Shown here one piece after another: positions 22,479-34,841 of a DNA stretch of 64,000 nt. The position numbers were made by a program, and so were the translations under genes. Source of the stretch: Chrysoporthe austroafricana (taxonomy: Eukaryota > Ascomycota > Sordariomycetes > Diaporthales > Cryphonectriaceae); assembly GCA_001051155.2 (NCBI GenBank), contig JYIP02000005.1:1116001-1180000 (forward strand). Direction: 5' to 3'. The stretch's first letter is position 1; the number at the start of each line of letters is the position of its first letter. Below the pieces are notes generated by a model. It made no database searches. It saw nothing but the letters and a program-made list of their open reading frames with translations, and was not told where the DNA came from.

Positions 22479-23984
22479 ATGGGTTCGATGCCAACACACG
22501 TACAAGAGCTTTCTACACTTGAACAGGCGGCACGAGAAGCATCTGCAGCTGCAAGATACATAAGCGGCTACTGCGATCTCAAGAATATACCGAGCCCAGC
22601 ATTTGGCCCCGACGGAACTGATGCAGGGGTTCTCCGAGAAGCACCGACCGACGTACGAGAGGCACGACAGAGGCTGCTCGGGGCCGCTCTCAAGCTTCAG
22701 TGTCTCGTGACAGACCCGGCCGAGTACCTCGCCTGGCAGTCCGTCCAGTACCAGATCATCACAGCGATCCGCTGGCTATGTCACTTCGAGGTTCTTTCTG
22801 CCATACCCTTGCAGGGTGCTGTCAACTACGAATACATAGGCAGCATCTGCAATGTGCCCGTACGCCAACTTCAAAGCATGGCTCGTATGGCGATGGCGAG
22901 TGTACGTCAATTTTCCTGCGTGAAAATGCCACCTTTGAAACCCTCAGAGATCTCTGTTGTACGGATCTCGCTGACGAGTAGTTGAAAGAATTTTCTCTGC
23001 GAACCCGAGCCGGGGAAGGTGGCCCATAACGCCTTGTCAAGGTACTTCACTACCAATCATGCTTTCTCTGGGTGGATCAGGTTCATGACGGATTATTACA
23101 TGCCCTGCGCTGCAAAGTCCATCGAAGCGACTGAGAAATGGGGCGAAACGACCGACAAGCGGCAGACAGCCTCGAATCTGGCTATGAATACGCCGCTATC
23201 GTCTTTCGACTTCATCACGCAGTCAAAAGAACTTGGTCGCCTCTTTTCTGGTTATATGAAGGGCGTTCACTCCGGTATTGCCACAAATGTTAGTCAGATC
23301 GTCGAAGACTTCGACTGGGCCAGCGTGGGAGATGGGCTCGTTGTGCATGTGAGTTCTCTTTTACTCCTTTCCCCTCCGCCAGTGGCACTACCAAGAGAAT
23401 TAAGCTCTCTTGACCGATTCTGACTTCCCCTGCTGCAGGTCGATGGTTCTCCGGGTTATGTTGCCGTTGCATTGGCCAAGGCTTTCCCAAGGCTTCGCTT
23501 CGTGGTACAGGACGCACCTGGTACTCTGGGTAACAGTCGAGGTGTTCTGGCAATGCAGTCGGCAGCGGTGAAGAGCCGTATTGAGACGAAGGCTCACAAT
23601 CGATTCGACGTCCAGCCCATCCTGCACGCCAATGTTTACATATTGCGAATGGCATTGCACAATTACCCTGATGACGAAGCAGTGCGCATCCTATCCGCGC
23701 TGGTTCCCGCACTGAAGGCAAATCCAGCGGCTCGCCTGCTCATCATCGACACAGTCTTGTCGGAAAGTCCCGGTGTAGATGTTAACCCTAGAGACGAGGC
23801 AATGGAGAGGTATCGCGACCTGGTGATGCTACAGGTTTTCAGCACGAAAGAGCGCAGTATGGAGGAGTTCAAGAAGTTGTTTGTCTGTGCGAGTGACAGC
23901 GAGGGAGCATTGGTCGTCAAGGCTGTCAGAAGATCTCCGGGTGCTTCAATTTCAACGTTAGAGGTGGCTTATGAGATATCATAA
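22479..23984 (+). CDS. SAM-dependent O-methyltransferase (COMT-like), polyketide cluster
   Basis: Predicted to methylate a phenolic hydroxyl of the polyketide. It resembles the Methyltransf_2 enzymes AflO/AflP of the aflatoxin pathway. The 442-aa model has exons 22479-22901, 22989-23348 and 23439-23984 (1329 nt, each a multiple of three) and introns of 87 and 90 bp. The N-terminal part is the helical dimerisation and substrate domain (EPEPGKVAHNALSRYFTTNH). The C-terminal Rossmann domain has LRFVVQDAP, the LRMALHNYPDDEA segment with the presumed catalytic His, and ARLLIIDTVL. The glycine-rich SAM motif reads HVDGSPG where relatives have DVGGSxG, so the usual Asp and first Gly are changed, and the exon 2/3 junction falls exactly there. 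A different splice choice could alter this. It is coupled to the MFS by a shared promoter. Confidence 0.88.
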
Positions 23985-25151
23985 AGTCGAGAGTGGACTT
24001 TATTATATGAATGATAGAGTAGACTGTTGACATTTACGTTGCTTGCGCGAGAATTATATGTATAAGATTGTCCCTGCCAGAGATACTCGCTTAGTACTAA
24101 TACAACAGAGCGGAGTGTTCTAAAATCTATTCTACCAAAGTTTTTTGAGCAGAGATTGGTCAAACCCCACGTGTGAAAGTATTGAAAGAGCTTCCCCCTT
24201 CTAATGAAGACGCCTAAGAGCGCTCATTATATAATTAGAGCAAAAAACTGTCAAGCTAGGCTAATAAGTGAAGACGGAATCACAGCTATCAACACGAGTA
24301 TTTGAGGTGTTTTCGAGCCCATGCTTCACTCTGTTGATCTCTTAACCGCACATTCAACTTGAATACGGCTGCCTTCTACTTCTCGAACACCAATATACTA
24401 CCGGAGATTCCCTGGCTGGCACTTGAGCGAGCGGTCTCAATGGTTGAGTACGAAAGACATTTGAATACATGTATACAAAAAGGATCATTCGGTGTTTTTC
24501 ATCACCCTTTTTTGTTCCGTTTTACAAATGTGACCTGTTGTGTCGACGTTTGCTCTTGTGGTAGTTAAAAATATCGCGAATGATGCCTACGTAAAGGCAT
24601 TCGTTGCTTCGCCACTTGTCGCTACAGCCATAGCATTCAGGTCCAGATCCACTATCGATCCGTATTTCTGGGTAGTGGGACCCTGCAGGGGCACACCGGC
24701 TGTCGCTGATAACCAGGGTATTCCTCTTCAGTCTACTGTCACAGTTTACCAAAGGAATCCTGGTACGGCTGATGTAGGAGCAACGCGCGATTGGCGCAGA
24801 GTGAAACGATTGAGTTCAAGAAATTGGAGAGGATTCCTCCGAAGGAGGAGCCAGAACAAAGCACCCTGTGCCTTTGTTATCAGAACCAATGATACATGCA
24901 CGCGTCTTCACGGATTTACGCTAATATTAATCCAGGAGGATTCAGAGTGGTCTGATCATTCTCGTTATGTTCAAACAATCTTTGTGCTGAATCCTTTCCA
25001 CATGACCTGTCAGCCATGGTAATGCATACCTACTGTAAAATACATATAAGCCATGTATAGATACATTGCTACATTGGCTTGATTCTATGTTGATCATCTG
25101 GGCAATGCTACCTAGATGCATCACTTATAGCCGCTGCTGATAAACCTCTCC
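23985..25151. other. Intergenic upstream of the regulator gene, 1.2 kb
   Basis: This lies between the methyltransferase stop and the regulator ATG. It is AT-rich on the left. I found no CGGWGTCCG element here, unlike in the other cluster promoters, and no credible gene. Confidence 0.45.
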
Positions 25152-26471
25152 ATGGCGTCTAGCAATAAAGACCCAGCCGGTTCCAGACCAGGCCAGCGAC
25201 TGCGCGACACATGCGACGCATGTGCCCAGGCCAAGGTGAAATGCTCCAAGACAAAGCCCAGGTGCACTCGGTGCGAGCAGAGGAAGTTCGCATGTCGTTA
25301 TGGTCCCTCCCACCGCCACGGCCGCCCCCCAGCATCAGCACGGGCTGTCAACAATGGCTGCTCACGGCAGTCCTCTCGCAGAAATTCTCTGCCCCTCCAG
25401 GCCGTTCCGCCCAAACCCTCAGAGAACTTCGAAGCCAAGCTCAACATTGAATCCGAGCTTGATCTTTTATCCCAGCCTTCTACGACAATCACGACTCCCG
25501 CAGCAGGGTCACCGGCGTATGTGGAGACGGCGATGCCAATGTCACCCAGCTCGACTGCTGACTCGACATTGGTCGACCCAGGCGTCAACGTAGATTTCAC
25601 GTGGGATCTCCTGTATCCCACTGACTTCTCTGCACTCCTGCTGTCTCCCGCCGAATCCGCATCACCGAATGGTCCCGAACCAACCTTGTGGTACACGGAT
25701 GTCCACCGTGGCAGCACCTCAGAACTAAACCATGCCCTGTCAACTTGGAGCGATGCATATCTCCCAATACGAACTCCCGCTTGCAGTGACACAAACCTGC
25801 CATCACTCAGCTGCAGCTTCAACAATAACAACATCGTGGACATCGCCAACTCCACGTTCGCTTTGGCTTCCCCAGGCGGTGTGACTGAGCACAGCTGTCT
25901 GAACGAAGCCGCCGAGGTCTTAACGACTATGAAAGCGGAGGAAAATTCCCATCCCATCCCCACAGGCACCGGCACCATCTCATCTCCTGACGCCCTCGTC
26001 GCCAAGACCCGCCGCGCCCTAAGCTGTGCCACCGATATCCTCGAGGGCCACAAACACCGGTGCCACTGTGCCGTCCGCGATCTGAACGTTATAATTATGG
26101 TGGGGCTGATTACTACTGAGGTTATGGAGCGGTACTCTGCAGCTGTTGCAAATTGCTCTCTGGCAAGTCAATCTTGTGAAGAAGGCGAACTACAGGTCGA
26201 AAAATTGGTGTCGGTGCCGGTACCGGTACCTGACCCAGATAGCATCCGGGATTTTGTCAAAATGGTTCGTGGGGATATGCATCACATGATGCACGTCATC
26301 GAGACGATGGCAGGTTGCGTGGTCAAGCAGGCCGCGTTCGCCTCCGGGTCGTCGCTACAGGAAGTCTCCCAGGGGGTATCGCGGTCTGTGTTAGCCCAGC
26401 TGCAGGTGGATATGCGGGCAAATATCCGGCGGTTGGCTGAGGAGACGGCAGGGATCTTGCGTAGTTTGTAA
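25152..26471 (+). CDS. AflR-like Zn2Cys6 transcription factor
   Basis: A probable pathway-specific activator of the cluster. The single-exon, 439-aa protein carries a Zn(II)2Cys6 domain at residues 17-48. All six Cys are present: the first three in RDTCDACAQAKVKC, then PRCTRC and FACRYG. A basic linker, HRHGRPPASAR, follows it. The CDACAQAKVKCSK spelling is typical of the AflR subfamily. The middle is Ser/Thr/Pro-rich with no structure. The C-terminal third (from about residue 275; CATDILEGHKHRCHCAVRDL, VIIMVGLITTEVMERY) resembles the AflR-type regulatory domain (PF08493). It sits between the methyltransferase and the PKS. Predicted target sites are the CGGWGTCCG elements in three cluster promoters; its own promoter lacks one. 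Confidence 0.9.
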   Translation: MASSNKDPAGSRPGQRLRDTCDACAQAKVKCSKTKPRCTRCEQRKFACRYGPSHRHGRPPASARAVNNGCSRQSSRRNSLPLQAVPPKPSENFEAKLNIESELDLLSQPSTTITTPAAGSPAYVETAMPMSPSSTADSTLVDPGVNVDFTWDLLYPTDFSALLLSPAESASPNGPEPTLWYTDVHRGSTSELNHALSTWSDAYLPIRTPACSDTNLPSLSCSFNNNNIVDIANSTFALASPGGVTEHSCLNEAAEVLTTMKAEENSHPIPTGTGTISSPDALVAKTRRALSCATDILEGHKHRCHCAVRDLNVIIMVGLITTEVMERYSAAVANCSLASQSCEEGELQVEKLVSVPVPVPDPDSIRDFVKMVRGDMHHMMHVIETMAGCVVKQAAFASGSSLQEVSQGVSRSVLAQLQVDMRANIRRLAEETAGILRSL

Positions 26472-27786
26472 TCCTAAAGGATTCCGGTGCATCTGCTGTA
26501 AGCAAAAAAGTGCTTTCAATGGGGCCTTTTGATTGAAATTCAAAAAGGGTTTGCAACTCGCATGAGTAGGAGCTATGCCAGCCCCTGAATTAGGCTCAGA
26601 TAAGTATGAATGAAATATCTTTATAATCTGCTAGAGTTGAGGTAGTTGACTCTTGAGGCTATAACCATGTTGCTTAACAAATTACGTCAGTCGATGCCTT
26701 CCAACCTCTTCGAATTTTTGTTCAAAAATGTAAAATTCGAACAGCTTAGCGCTCTTGGGCAGAGGAAACCACCCTGTTTGCCAATTGCGTGATTGAAGAG
26801 GAAGGAAGCCATGAGTTGAACAAAGAATAGCGCATAGATAATGATCTGGGTGCTACCTGGTGAAAGTTTCACGGCCAGGCTGTAGCCGTCTGTTACGTTG
26901 ATAAATGCAACTTGCATACTTGAATTGCCCTGTGTTTGTAGAGATAACGTCAAAATATGGTGTGTTGTGTCTAAACCTTTTCCTGAAACTCAACTGTAAC
27001 GTAATTATGTATACTAAATCCATAAGTGAGTGCTCTTAAGCAGGCTAGATGTCAATGACTTGTGCCTCGTCCTTCTCCATGTACCGTAGTCTGAGTTCTT
27101 GAAGTAAAAAAAAAAAGATATATGGGATCCGCTGTTGACTTTGGGTTGTACGTCAACACACACAGGGAAAATGGCAAAGACGTATGAGTGCAAATTCATG
27201 TTGGCAAGCCCAGTTTGCTTCGCCCGAGGCGGAGGCGTTAAATGTGATACGGATGATGAAAATTTTCCTATATTTGTTCAATGGCAACTGTTGATAGAAT
27301 ACGGACAAGATAGTGACTTGGGACATATTTGGCCGGGGAGGGGACGTTTCTTGAGAAATGGATGAGGGAGAAAGAGAAAAAAAAAAAAAAAAAAAATGAA
27401 GTGATTGGCAGTTATTCACGAAGCTTAGAAAAGTAGCAATGGACCTTTGGACTATAGGAGTTGATGCGTCGCATTTCATTTTTGTAGACGTGAGAAACCA
27501 CTCAGTCCACAGAATATATTCTAGGCTAAATGAGTAGATTTTGAAGATCAAACTGTGAGTAGAAGACAAAACAAAAAGGGGAAAGGATACTTTTACAGTT
27601 AAGGGAAGAAAAAAACGAAAAAGAAAAAAGAAAAGAAAAGTCTTGTTGGAATCATCAGTCAACGGAAAGACATTGTGTTGTACCGTATATATAACTCTTA
27701 CTTCAAGAAAACCCGTGTCAGGTGACGATGCGCTAGTGCAACAAAAACTTGAACAAAGAAAACCTTTCTAAGAAATTCTACCATGG
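26472..27786. other. Convergent 3' region regulator / PKS, 1.3 kb
   Basis: This AT-rich stretch lies between convergent stops. It contains an A-run at 27377-27396 and several purine-rich A/G tracts near 27595-27640. Short frames on both strands (for example the one at 26687-26953) show no family resemblance. I see no gene. Confidence 0.4.
27377..27396. repeat. Poly(A) homopolymer run
   Basis: About 20 consecutive A in an AT-rich intergenic region. Confidence 0.85.
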
Positions 27787-30700
27787 TCACAGAACCACAC
27801 CGTTGATCAGGTCCCGAACTTTATGGCTGTGCTTCTTGTCCTGGATTCGATTTGTTGTCAGCTGATATATTCTTCTCCAAGGCAGTGAGGGCGTAGTGCC
27901 GGAGAAAGCTGGAGGAATAAATTGACTCACCATCATATCAAAATGATTTGCCCCTTCCGCCCGATCCAGCACGAACCGCCCCCCGGGCACTAATCTCTCC
28001 CACCCATCAGGCCCAAAGTCGGTCCGCGCCCGCAGAAGGAAGTGATCCCTTCCCTTTAACCCATCAGGCGCTCCCTCCGCATCCATAACCGTCTCCGTCG
28101 CCCACAGGATCCCCACAGCCGGCGGGTGTGCGCTACGCAGCGGCGCAGGCTTGTAATGCAGCATGGTCTGCGTGGTACGGATGAAGTGTTGAATCAAGTA
28201 AGCCGGCGGTGTTTCGTCACCGTACAGACCAAGCCGTCCCACGAACTCGTAGAACTCTGCGGGCAGGTGATTGATCAGATTAGGGGTAGGTGCATCAATG
28301 ATGACGAGACTGTCAACGCGGTGGCCGCGGGCGACGAGCATCTCCGCACAGGCGAAGGCGAATGCGCCGCCGCACGACCAGCCGCCCAGGTGGTAGGGGC
28401 CCGACGGCTGGCGGCGCGTGATCTCGGTAACGAAGGACTCCACGAGCGCGGCGGGGGTGCAGCGCATCTTTTCGGGTTCACGTACGTATGGGCAGTTGAT
28501 ACCCACGAGAGCGAGGTTGTCGTGGACGCGGGGCACCTGGACGTACGAGGAGGCGGAGCCGCTGCCGTCCGGGAGGAGGAAGAGCGTCTTGTCGGCCGTC
28601 TGAGGGACGCCCTGGAGGATGACGGAGGTCGCAGGGCGGCAGGGCTCCGCAGGCTCGTTTTCGGGGGTGGTAATACTCGTCCAGGCGTCGTTCGAGGACG
28701 TCTCGTCGTCGCTCGGGGCGGTGGCTGATCCGGCCTGTCCTGCAAGGAAGGACTTGAGGTCTGCCACGGTCGGGCAGTTGACGAACAGGGAGAAGTCGGC
28801 GTCGAGCTCCAGGCTCAGTTCCTCCCTGAGACGGCTCGCGATGACCATGGACAATAGCGAGTCAACCCCAATGTCTGCAAAGTTGGTGTCGTCGGTCAGA
28901 TCGCTATCGGCCAGTCCACTTTCTTCGGAGACTATAGCCAATCCTGCGGAGACCAAGGCTCCGTTTCTTTCCTTGGTCTCCGCCATTCCTAAAAAAGACT
29001 TGTCAAGGTTGGCATTGCTGGTTTGCTTGGGCTGCTGGGAGCTTGAGACGGACGGGGCCGCACTTGTGCCTCCGAATGATGACACTTCCACCTCTGCCTG
29101 CACGACCTGCCATGTTTTTTCTTGGACTGGTGCCGTGAATTTTGGGACAGGTGCGGAATACTCCATCACAACTGGGTCCTGGATTGGCGCAGAGACCTCT
29201 TCGACTATTGGCTCCGCAGTCGCCGTAGGATCCCCAGCCACTGCCTTCTCCTCGTTAATCAGTATATGGGAGACGGATTGCTCTTCTGGCTCCTGTTTGT
29301 CGGCCATCTGATCAGGGCTAGATCCTCCGGTCAGATTGGCAACAAACTCCCGCATCAGTTTTACCGTAGCACAATCGACAAAGAGCTTGAAGTCCGGATC
29401 GAGAGCCAGGGAAAGCTCCTCACGGAATCTGCTGACGATGACCATCGAAAGAAGAGAGTCGACACCGATATCAGCAAAGTTCGTATCATCAGTCAACTCC
29501 TCAAGGGAGATACCGCTTTCCTCTGCCACTATATTGAGAGCCTCAGCGATTTTCTTGTTGACGATTTCACCCGCTTGCTTTGCCACGATAGAAGCCTTCG
29601 GAGGAGCTTGAGGTTGCGCCTGGAAGGGCTGAACCACTGGTCCGGGTACTTGCACAGCCTGTGGCTCCATCCTGGCTGGTGCCTTGGCCTGCACAGGTAT
29701 AGATGCTGTCTGAGTCGGCGGGAAAACACTGGGGGCGGGCTTTGGAGCTGGGGCAGACTTTGTCGGCTTCGGGTTGGCCTTTGCGGCCATCCCACCAGCC
29801 TTCTGCCGACGGCTGACAATAGTCTCCATCACAGCCTTGTGCGTACTCTTGGAGACTTTGCGGAACGATACTCCTTTCATGCACGCAATAACGTTGGCCC
29901 CATCGAATACTAACGTATCGCCTATGTAGAACTCGTCGCCGTTGGGCGCCATGTGTGCAAACAGCTGGTATTTGCCATCAGGCTGGAAGTCTTGGTACAT
30001 CTGGAAGGACTTCCAACCGTGCGTTATAAATACCTGGACGTTAAGGTCAAGAGACTCCTGCGCGTTAACGCAGAAGCCCCCAATCTGGGTTATGGCGTCG
30101 ATGTGGCCTGGGTGGGTGGCGAAGCTGCCTCCTGGAGCCACATCGGACAGCTTGATGGAGCAAGAGGCCTCGAGGGCCGTGTCGTCGAGAATCATGTCGT
30201 CAAGAAGCTTGTAATCCGGTGCGAAATGCGCCACGGTGGTCATGAGACGGTAGCCACTGGCCTTGTTGTATCGGACGATGTCGCCATTGTCAGCACCGTC
30301 GAGGAGTCGCTGCATCCTTGGCCTGCCCTCCTGTGCCATCTTCCGAAGGTCATCGGGTCTTGGCCTGTCGATAAAGTCTAGATTGCACCATCCGTGCAAC
30401 GCAGTTTCTCTTCCAGTGTTGGTCACGCTGTAGAACCTGCACTTTGATGTGGCCGGTGTGTAAGGAGAACCCGCAGCCCACTTGACTTCCATTTCCAATC
30501 GCACTGGCTGCGGTCCTTGCCCATGGGGTATGAGAACCTTATCTGCCATCATTCCACCCACGTCCAGTATGACATTACTGCGTTTGTCCGAGGGCAAAAG
30601 ACTTTCTGTGAGGTACTTGCCGATGACCAAAGCCATGTCCGCAAACACTGACGGTGTCGTGAAGGGCACATTGCTCACAATGTGGCCGCCGGCGACCCTA

Positions 30701-33700
30701 TTTGCGTCCTGGCGGTTTAGGTCCATCTCGTAGACAAGAGTAGCGCCGTCCTGACGTATATCCTCCTTGATCATCTTCTGCACCGTGGTCGTCTGCGGTT
30801 TGCTGGGCAGCAGAGCTGGAAGGGAACGAGGCGCTGACGCGGATTCGGCCGCCTTCTTTGCGTCAGCCGGGTCCATTGCACCTCTGCTCACGGTCTTTTC
30901 GACATCAGGATTCTTGAAGAATGGCTTGTAGATACACCAATCATTCTCATAGTTGATCCAGTACTCCTTGAGATCCCACGCATACGCAGGAAGCTCCAGC
31001 ACCCGGTGAGCGGCCTTGAAGGGCTCATGGTAAGCAGTCCAGTCCACCATTTGTCCGCGCCGGTAGATGGTGGCAAGCAACTTCGTGATGTTGGGCCAGA
31101 CATCCCTGTCGCGCTGCAGTACAGGTAGAGCTGTCATTTGCGAGCCAAGTGTGGCCAGCAGCATGTTGCAGACGACCGGCTGCGGTCCAATCTCGATTGT
31201 GAACGTGTTGTCATCAATATGAACACCAGTTGCTTTCGCTTTTTGGAGAGCCTCTGACATGTTCACGGCCTCGCGGCAGTGGCGAGCCAAGTATTGTGCG
31301 CTGAAGGCGCCTTCATCAACATATGTCTCTGCAGTCAGAGGGCAGATGACCGGAACCGACGGTTTCCTGAAAGTCACTCCCAACGCGGCACCGATGAAAG
31401 GGACTAGAATAGGCTCAACTTGGGCCGAATGGAAAGCGAAGGGGGCTTGCAAGAAGGTGCTCTTGACGCTGGACTTGCCTAGTAGAGCCTGAGCCCTATG
31501 CATTTGTTCGATCTCGCCGCTGATTACGGTGTCCATCGGGCTGTTGATACATGCGATGTCGTAACGGAGACCGCCACCTTCAGCGAGCACGTTCTGAAGC
31601 TCTACAACAGGCATCTTGACCGCCAGCATCGCATGAGAACCTCGAGTACAGTTGTCCTGGAGGAGCTGGGCGCGTTTCCCCACCAAGAACAGGGTGTCGG
31701 CAGCGCTCAGGACGCCGGCGACGTACAGAGCAGCGTATTCACCCAGGCTGTGACCGACAACAGCGGTTGGCTGGAGACCAATAAGGCGGAGGAAATTTGC
31801 TAGAGCCATCTGTAGTGCCGTAGTTGCCAACTGGATGATGACTGGGGCAATTTGATTGACATCACCGTGCTTGTCGGTAATGACTTGTATGAAGGAAGGA
31901 AAACCAAGAGTCTTACACAGGCGGTTGAGAGATTCAATCTCGGCCCTGAAGGTCGGGACGAGTTCAAAGAGCTGCTTGCCCATACCGAGGTAATGAGATC
32001 CCTGGCCAGTGAAGGCAAATAACAACTTTGGCTTGGCCTTTGCCCGATTGGTGCCGTGACCTTCTTTGAGAGCTACCTCAAGCGCCTTTATGATGTCGGC
32101 AGTCGAAGATCCTGTCACGGCGACGCGGTGGATATGATGCTTGCGGCGAGCTGTAGTCGTGTAAGACAGTTGAGCCAGATTCGTCTCGCCGCCCCACTGT
32201 GAGAGATGCTTGATAAGTCTCTGAATGTTGTTTTTCAGTGAGACTGCCACGTTGCCGGACACAGTGACGATGTGGCTGGAGCGGGGGTCTTGCTGCCCAG
32301 AGAGATCTTCCTTTGGAGGTGCGTCCTCTAGCAAAAGCGCGGTGTTACCGCCAGCGGCACTGAAGTTGTTGATAAGACAACGACGAGGAGTGCTTCCACG
32401 CTCCCAGGGGGTCGGTTTGAACGCAATATGAACGTTGCGTGCTCCAAGGTCGGGGTAAGTCCTGTTGATCTTGCTGCCGGGCTTGATACCACAGTGCGGT
32501 GGTACCAAGTCGTGTTTCATCATAAGGAGGACTTTGACCAGACTGGTGATGCCCGAGACGCCCTCACCGTGGCCAACGTTAGCCTTGACAGTACCAACAT
32601 ACAGCGGCTTATTTTTAGGGCGGAAAGATTCATTAGGAGCGAAGACGCTGAGAACCGACTGCATCTCGACAGCATCGCCGACCTGAGTGCCGGTACCATG
32701 CATCTCGACGTAGCTCAGATCTCGAGCGTCAACGTTGGCTTCATTCAAAACGGCCTGCATATTCTCCACCTGTGCTTTTTGATGAGGCCTCGTCATGGAG
32801 TCGGATTCAGCAGAGTGGTTCGTGGCCGCACCGAGAATTACGCCCAGAATTGGGTCGTTATCGAGGATAGCATCGTCTAGACGCTTGATAATAATAGTAG
32901 CAACGCCCTCAGCTCGACAATAGCCGTCCGCCTTGTCGTCGAAAGGTTTACAGTTGCCCGATCTCGACAGAAAGAAGCCTTTGTCCAATCCAGTGTGGCC
33001 GTCAGGGTTGATGCACATGTTGGTGCCGCCGGCTACAGCAGTATCACAATCCCCTCGCCACAGGGAGTTGCAAGCCAGGTGAATCGCAGCCAGACTAGAC
33101 GAGCAGGCTGTATCGTTGGTAAAGCTCGGCCCGCAGAACTCGAAGCAGAAATTAATACGGCCGGGGATAAATCCACGGTTTCCACCAGTGATGAAGTATG
33201 TGTCGATAAACTGCCCGCTATTGCATTCGAGATAGTCGTTACTGGTCACGCCATGGAACACTCCAACGCGGTCCCTCTGGCTTGACGAAGTCTGGTCGGC
33301 GACGAATCCAGCGCCCTCAAGAGCTTCGTAGCTTGTCATCAGAGCCATCCTCTGAGCAGGGTCCATCTGAGGCGCTTCCTTAGGAGATATGTTAAAGAAC
33401 CTCGGGTCGAATTGGTCAGCGTAATCTAACCAGCATCCCCACTTGCAGCCGGCCAAGTTGTGACCTTTTCCGTCAGTTGTGACATGTGTCCTCCAATTCC
33501 ATCTCTTTTTCGGAACTTCCTTCACGACATCGAGACCTGCGTAGAGGAGCTCCCAGAACTCTTCCGGGCTGGGGGCTTCCGGGAAGCGACCTGACATGCC
33601 CACAATGGCCAATTTGGCCCTGACCTTTGGTGTATTGAGCAGCGGCGTGCTGGAACTTGAATCAAAGCTTTCGATGGTAACAGCTGCAGTGCCCTTGAGG

Positions 33701-34841
33701 ACAGTCTCCAGTGAATGGCCCATATTTGTAAGAAGTGGCGTAATATTGACACATGAAACACGAGCGGCTTGCAAAACCGAAGGAAAATGCTTCGTGACTT
33801 TGTCCCACCGAATTGGCTCGAGGAGACAATCGTTGATAGCCAGGCGAAGAACAGTCGCAAAGTTGGGAGCCCAGACATTCCTGCCGGTCCCGCCCGAGAT
33901 CAGGGGAATGCAGCCGGTGAAGGACTCCCACTGCCCTTCAAAGGTTGTTTCCATGATGATGTCGACGTCCTGCGCCGAAAACAACTTAGAGTTGTGGGCA
34001 GGCAGGAAAATGGGGATTGGCCTCATCCTGTACGTAGAATTCGATGCCATTAAGCGAGCTAGGATAGACGGCATCGCAGAGACCGTGGTTGCGCTGCCAG
34101 CAGTCGCCGCGATGCACGGCCGCAACGCATCGGGAAGATCCTATAGGCAGCGAGTTAGTAGGGTATCATTGAGACTTCATACTAATAGTCCCTTTTACTC
34201 ACATTCTGGGCGTTGAAGTCGGCTAGTATAGCGTTGACGGCGACCTCGTTGGCGCCTACGAAGACCACGGACCACTCACCGGTTTTGTCAGATTCGTTCA
34301 GTGAGAGGCGGTCCTTCAAATCGTTGGCAAAAAGTCCGAGCCTTAGAGCAACCTGCACGGTGTGTAGAGCTACCGGCAGCAGCTGGGACAAGGATGAAGC
34401 GCAGCTGATGGCAGCGGCTGCTAGGGAGCCGGTGCATAATCCGACCACGTACGCATCCTTGGGGGATGGATAAGTGTGATGAGGCTCCTCATAGTGACTA
34501 AAATGCGGCCAGTCAGATATTGAAGCAGCGAGATGAGTATCGACAGGTTGTTCTTACCTGATGAAGCAGGCCAGTTGTGTCAAACAATGTAGCGATACCT
34601 GATATGCATTACTCAAGGAGCCTTGGGTGTACTTGTGGAGGAGATCGGACAAGCTTGTGCTCTTGAACTCCCGCCGCTTATGGGGTGGTAGCCAGAGGTT
34701 AGTTTGGGCGTGGATAACATAATGGGCCTGGTCTAAGAATGCCGCCAATATGGGCTTGTTGTTGATAGCTAGCAGTTTCCGAAGTTCGGGCACGAAGTCA
34801 GTTGTCTGGTCGCCCAGGATGAAGACTTGTGAGGATGACAT
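27787..34841 (-). CDS. pksA: Non-reducing polyketide synthase, norsolorinic acid synthase (PksA)-like: SAT-KS-MAT-PT-ACP-ACP-TE
   Basis: An iterative type I PKS that makes an aromatic product from a short acyl starter and malonyl-CoA. Exons are 34841-34558, 34497-34203 and 34140 onward; the introns of 60 and 62 bp have GTAAG/GTGAGT donors. Domains, in order: SAT (start VFILGDQTTDF; Cys116 in GLCTGS), KS (about 370-790; Cys near 539 in DTACSSS, His in EMHGTGTQVGD), MAT (GHSLGEY, Ser near 989), PT (His near 1345 in GGHIVSNVPFTTPSVF; Asp near 1542 in HPGHIDAI), two ACPs (Ser near 1754 and 1954, both in FADIGVDSLLSM), and a TE/Claisen cyclase (Ser near 2114 in GWSCGG; His in GANHF). KS text such as CNSLWRGDCDTAVAGGTNM and NHSAESDSMTRP is very close in style to PksA of the aflatoxin family. 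The adjacent FAS genes support an acyl (hexanoyl-like) starter. An in-frame 90-bp intron (27930-27841) probably interrupts the TE end, giving 2280 aa; unspliced it is 2310. Confidence 0.93.

Noticed and set aside
27153..27662. 169-aa minus-strand frame rich in Phe and Ser
   Set aside because: It is the translation of A/G-rich low-complexity sequence and has no family resemblance.
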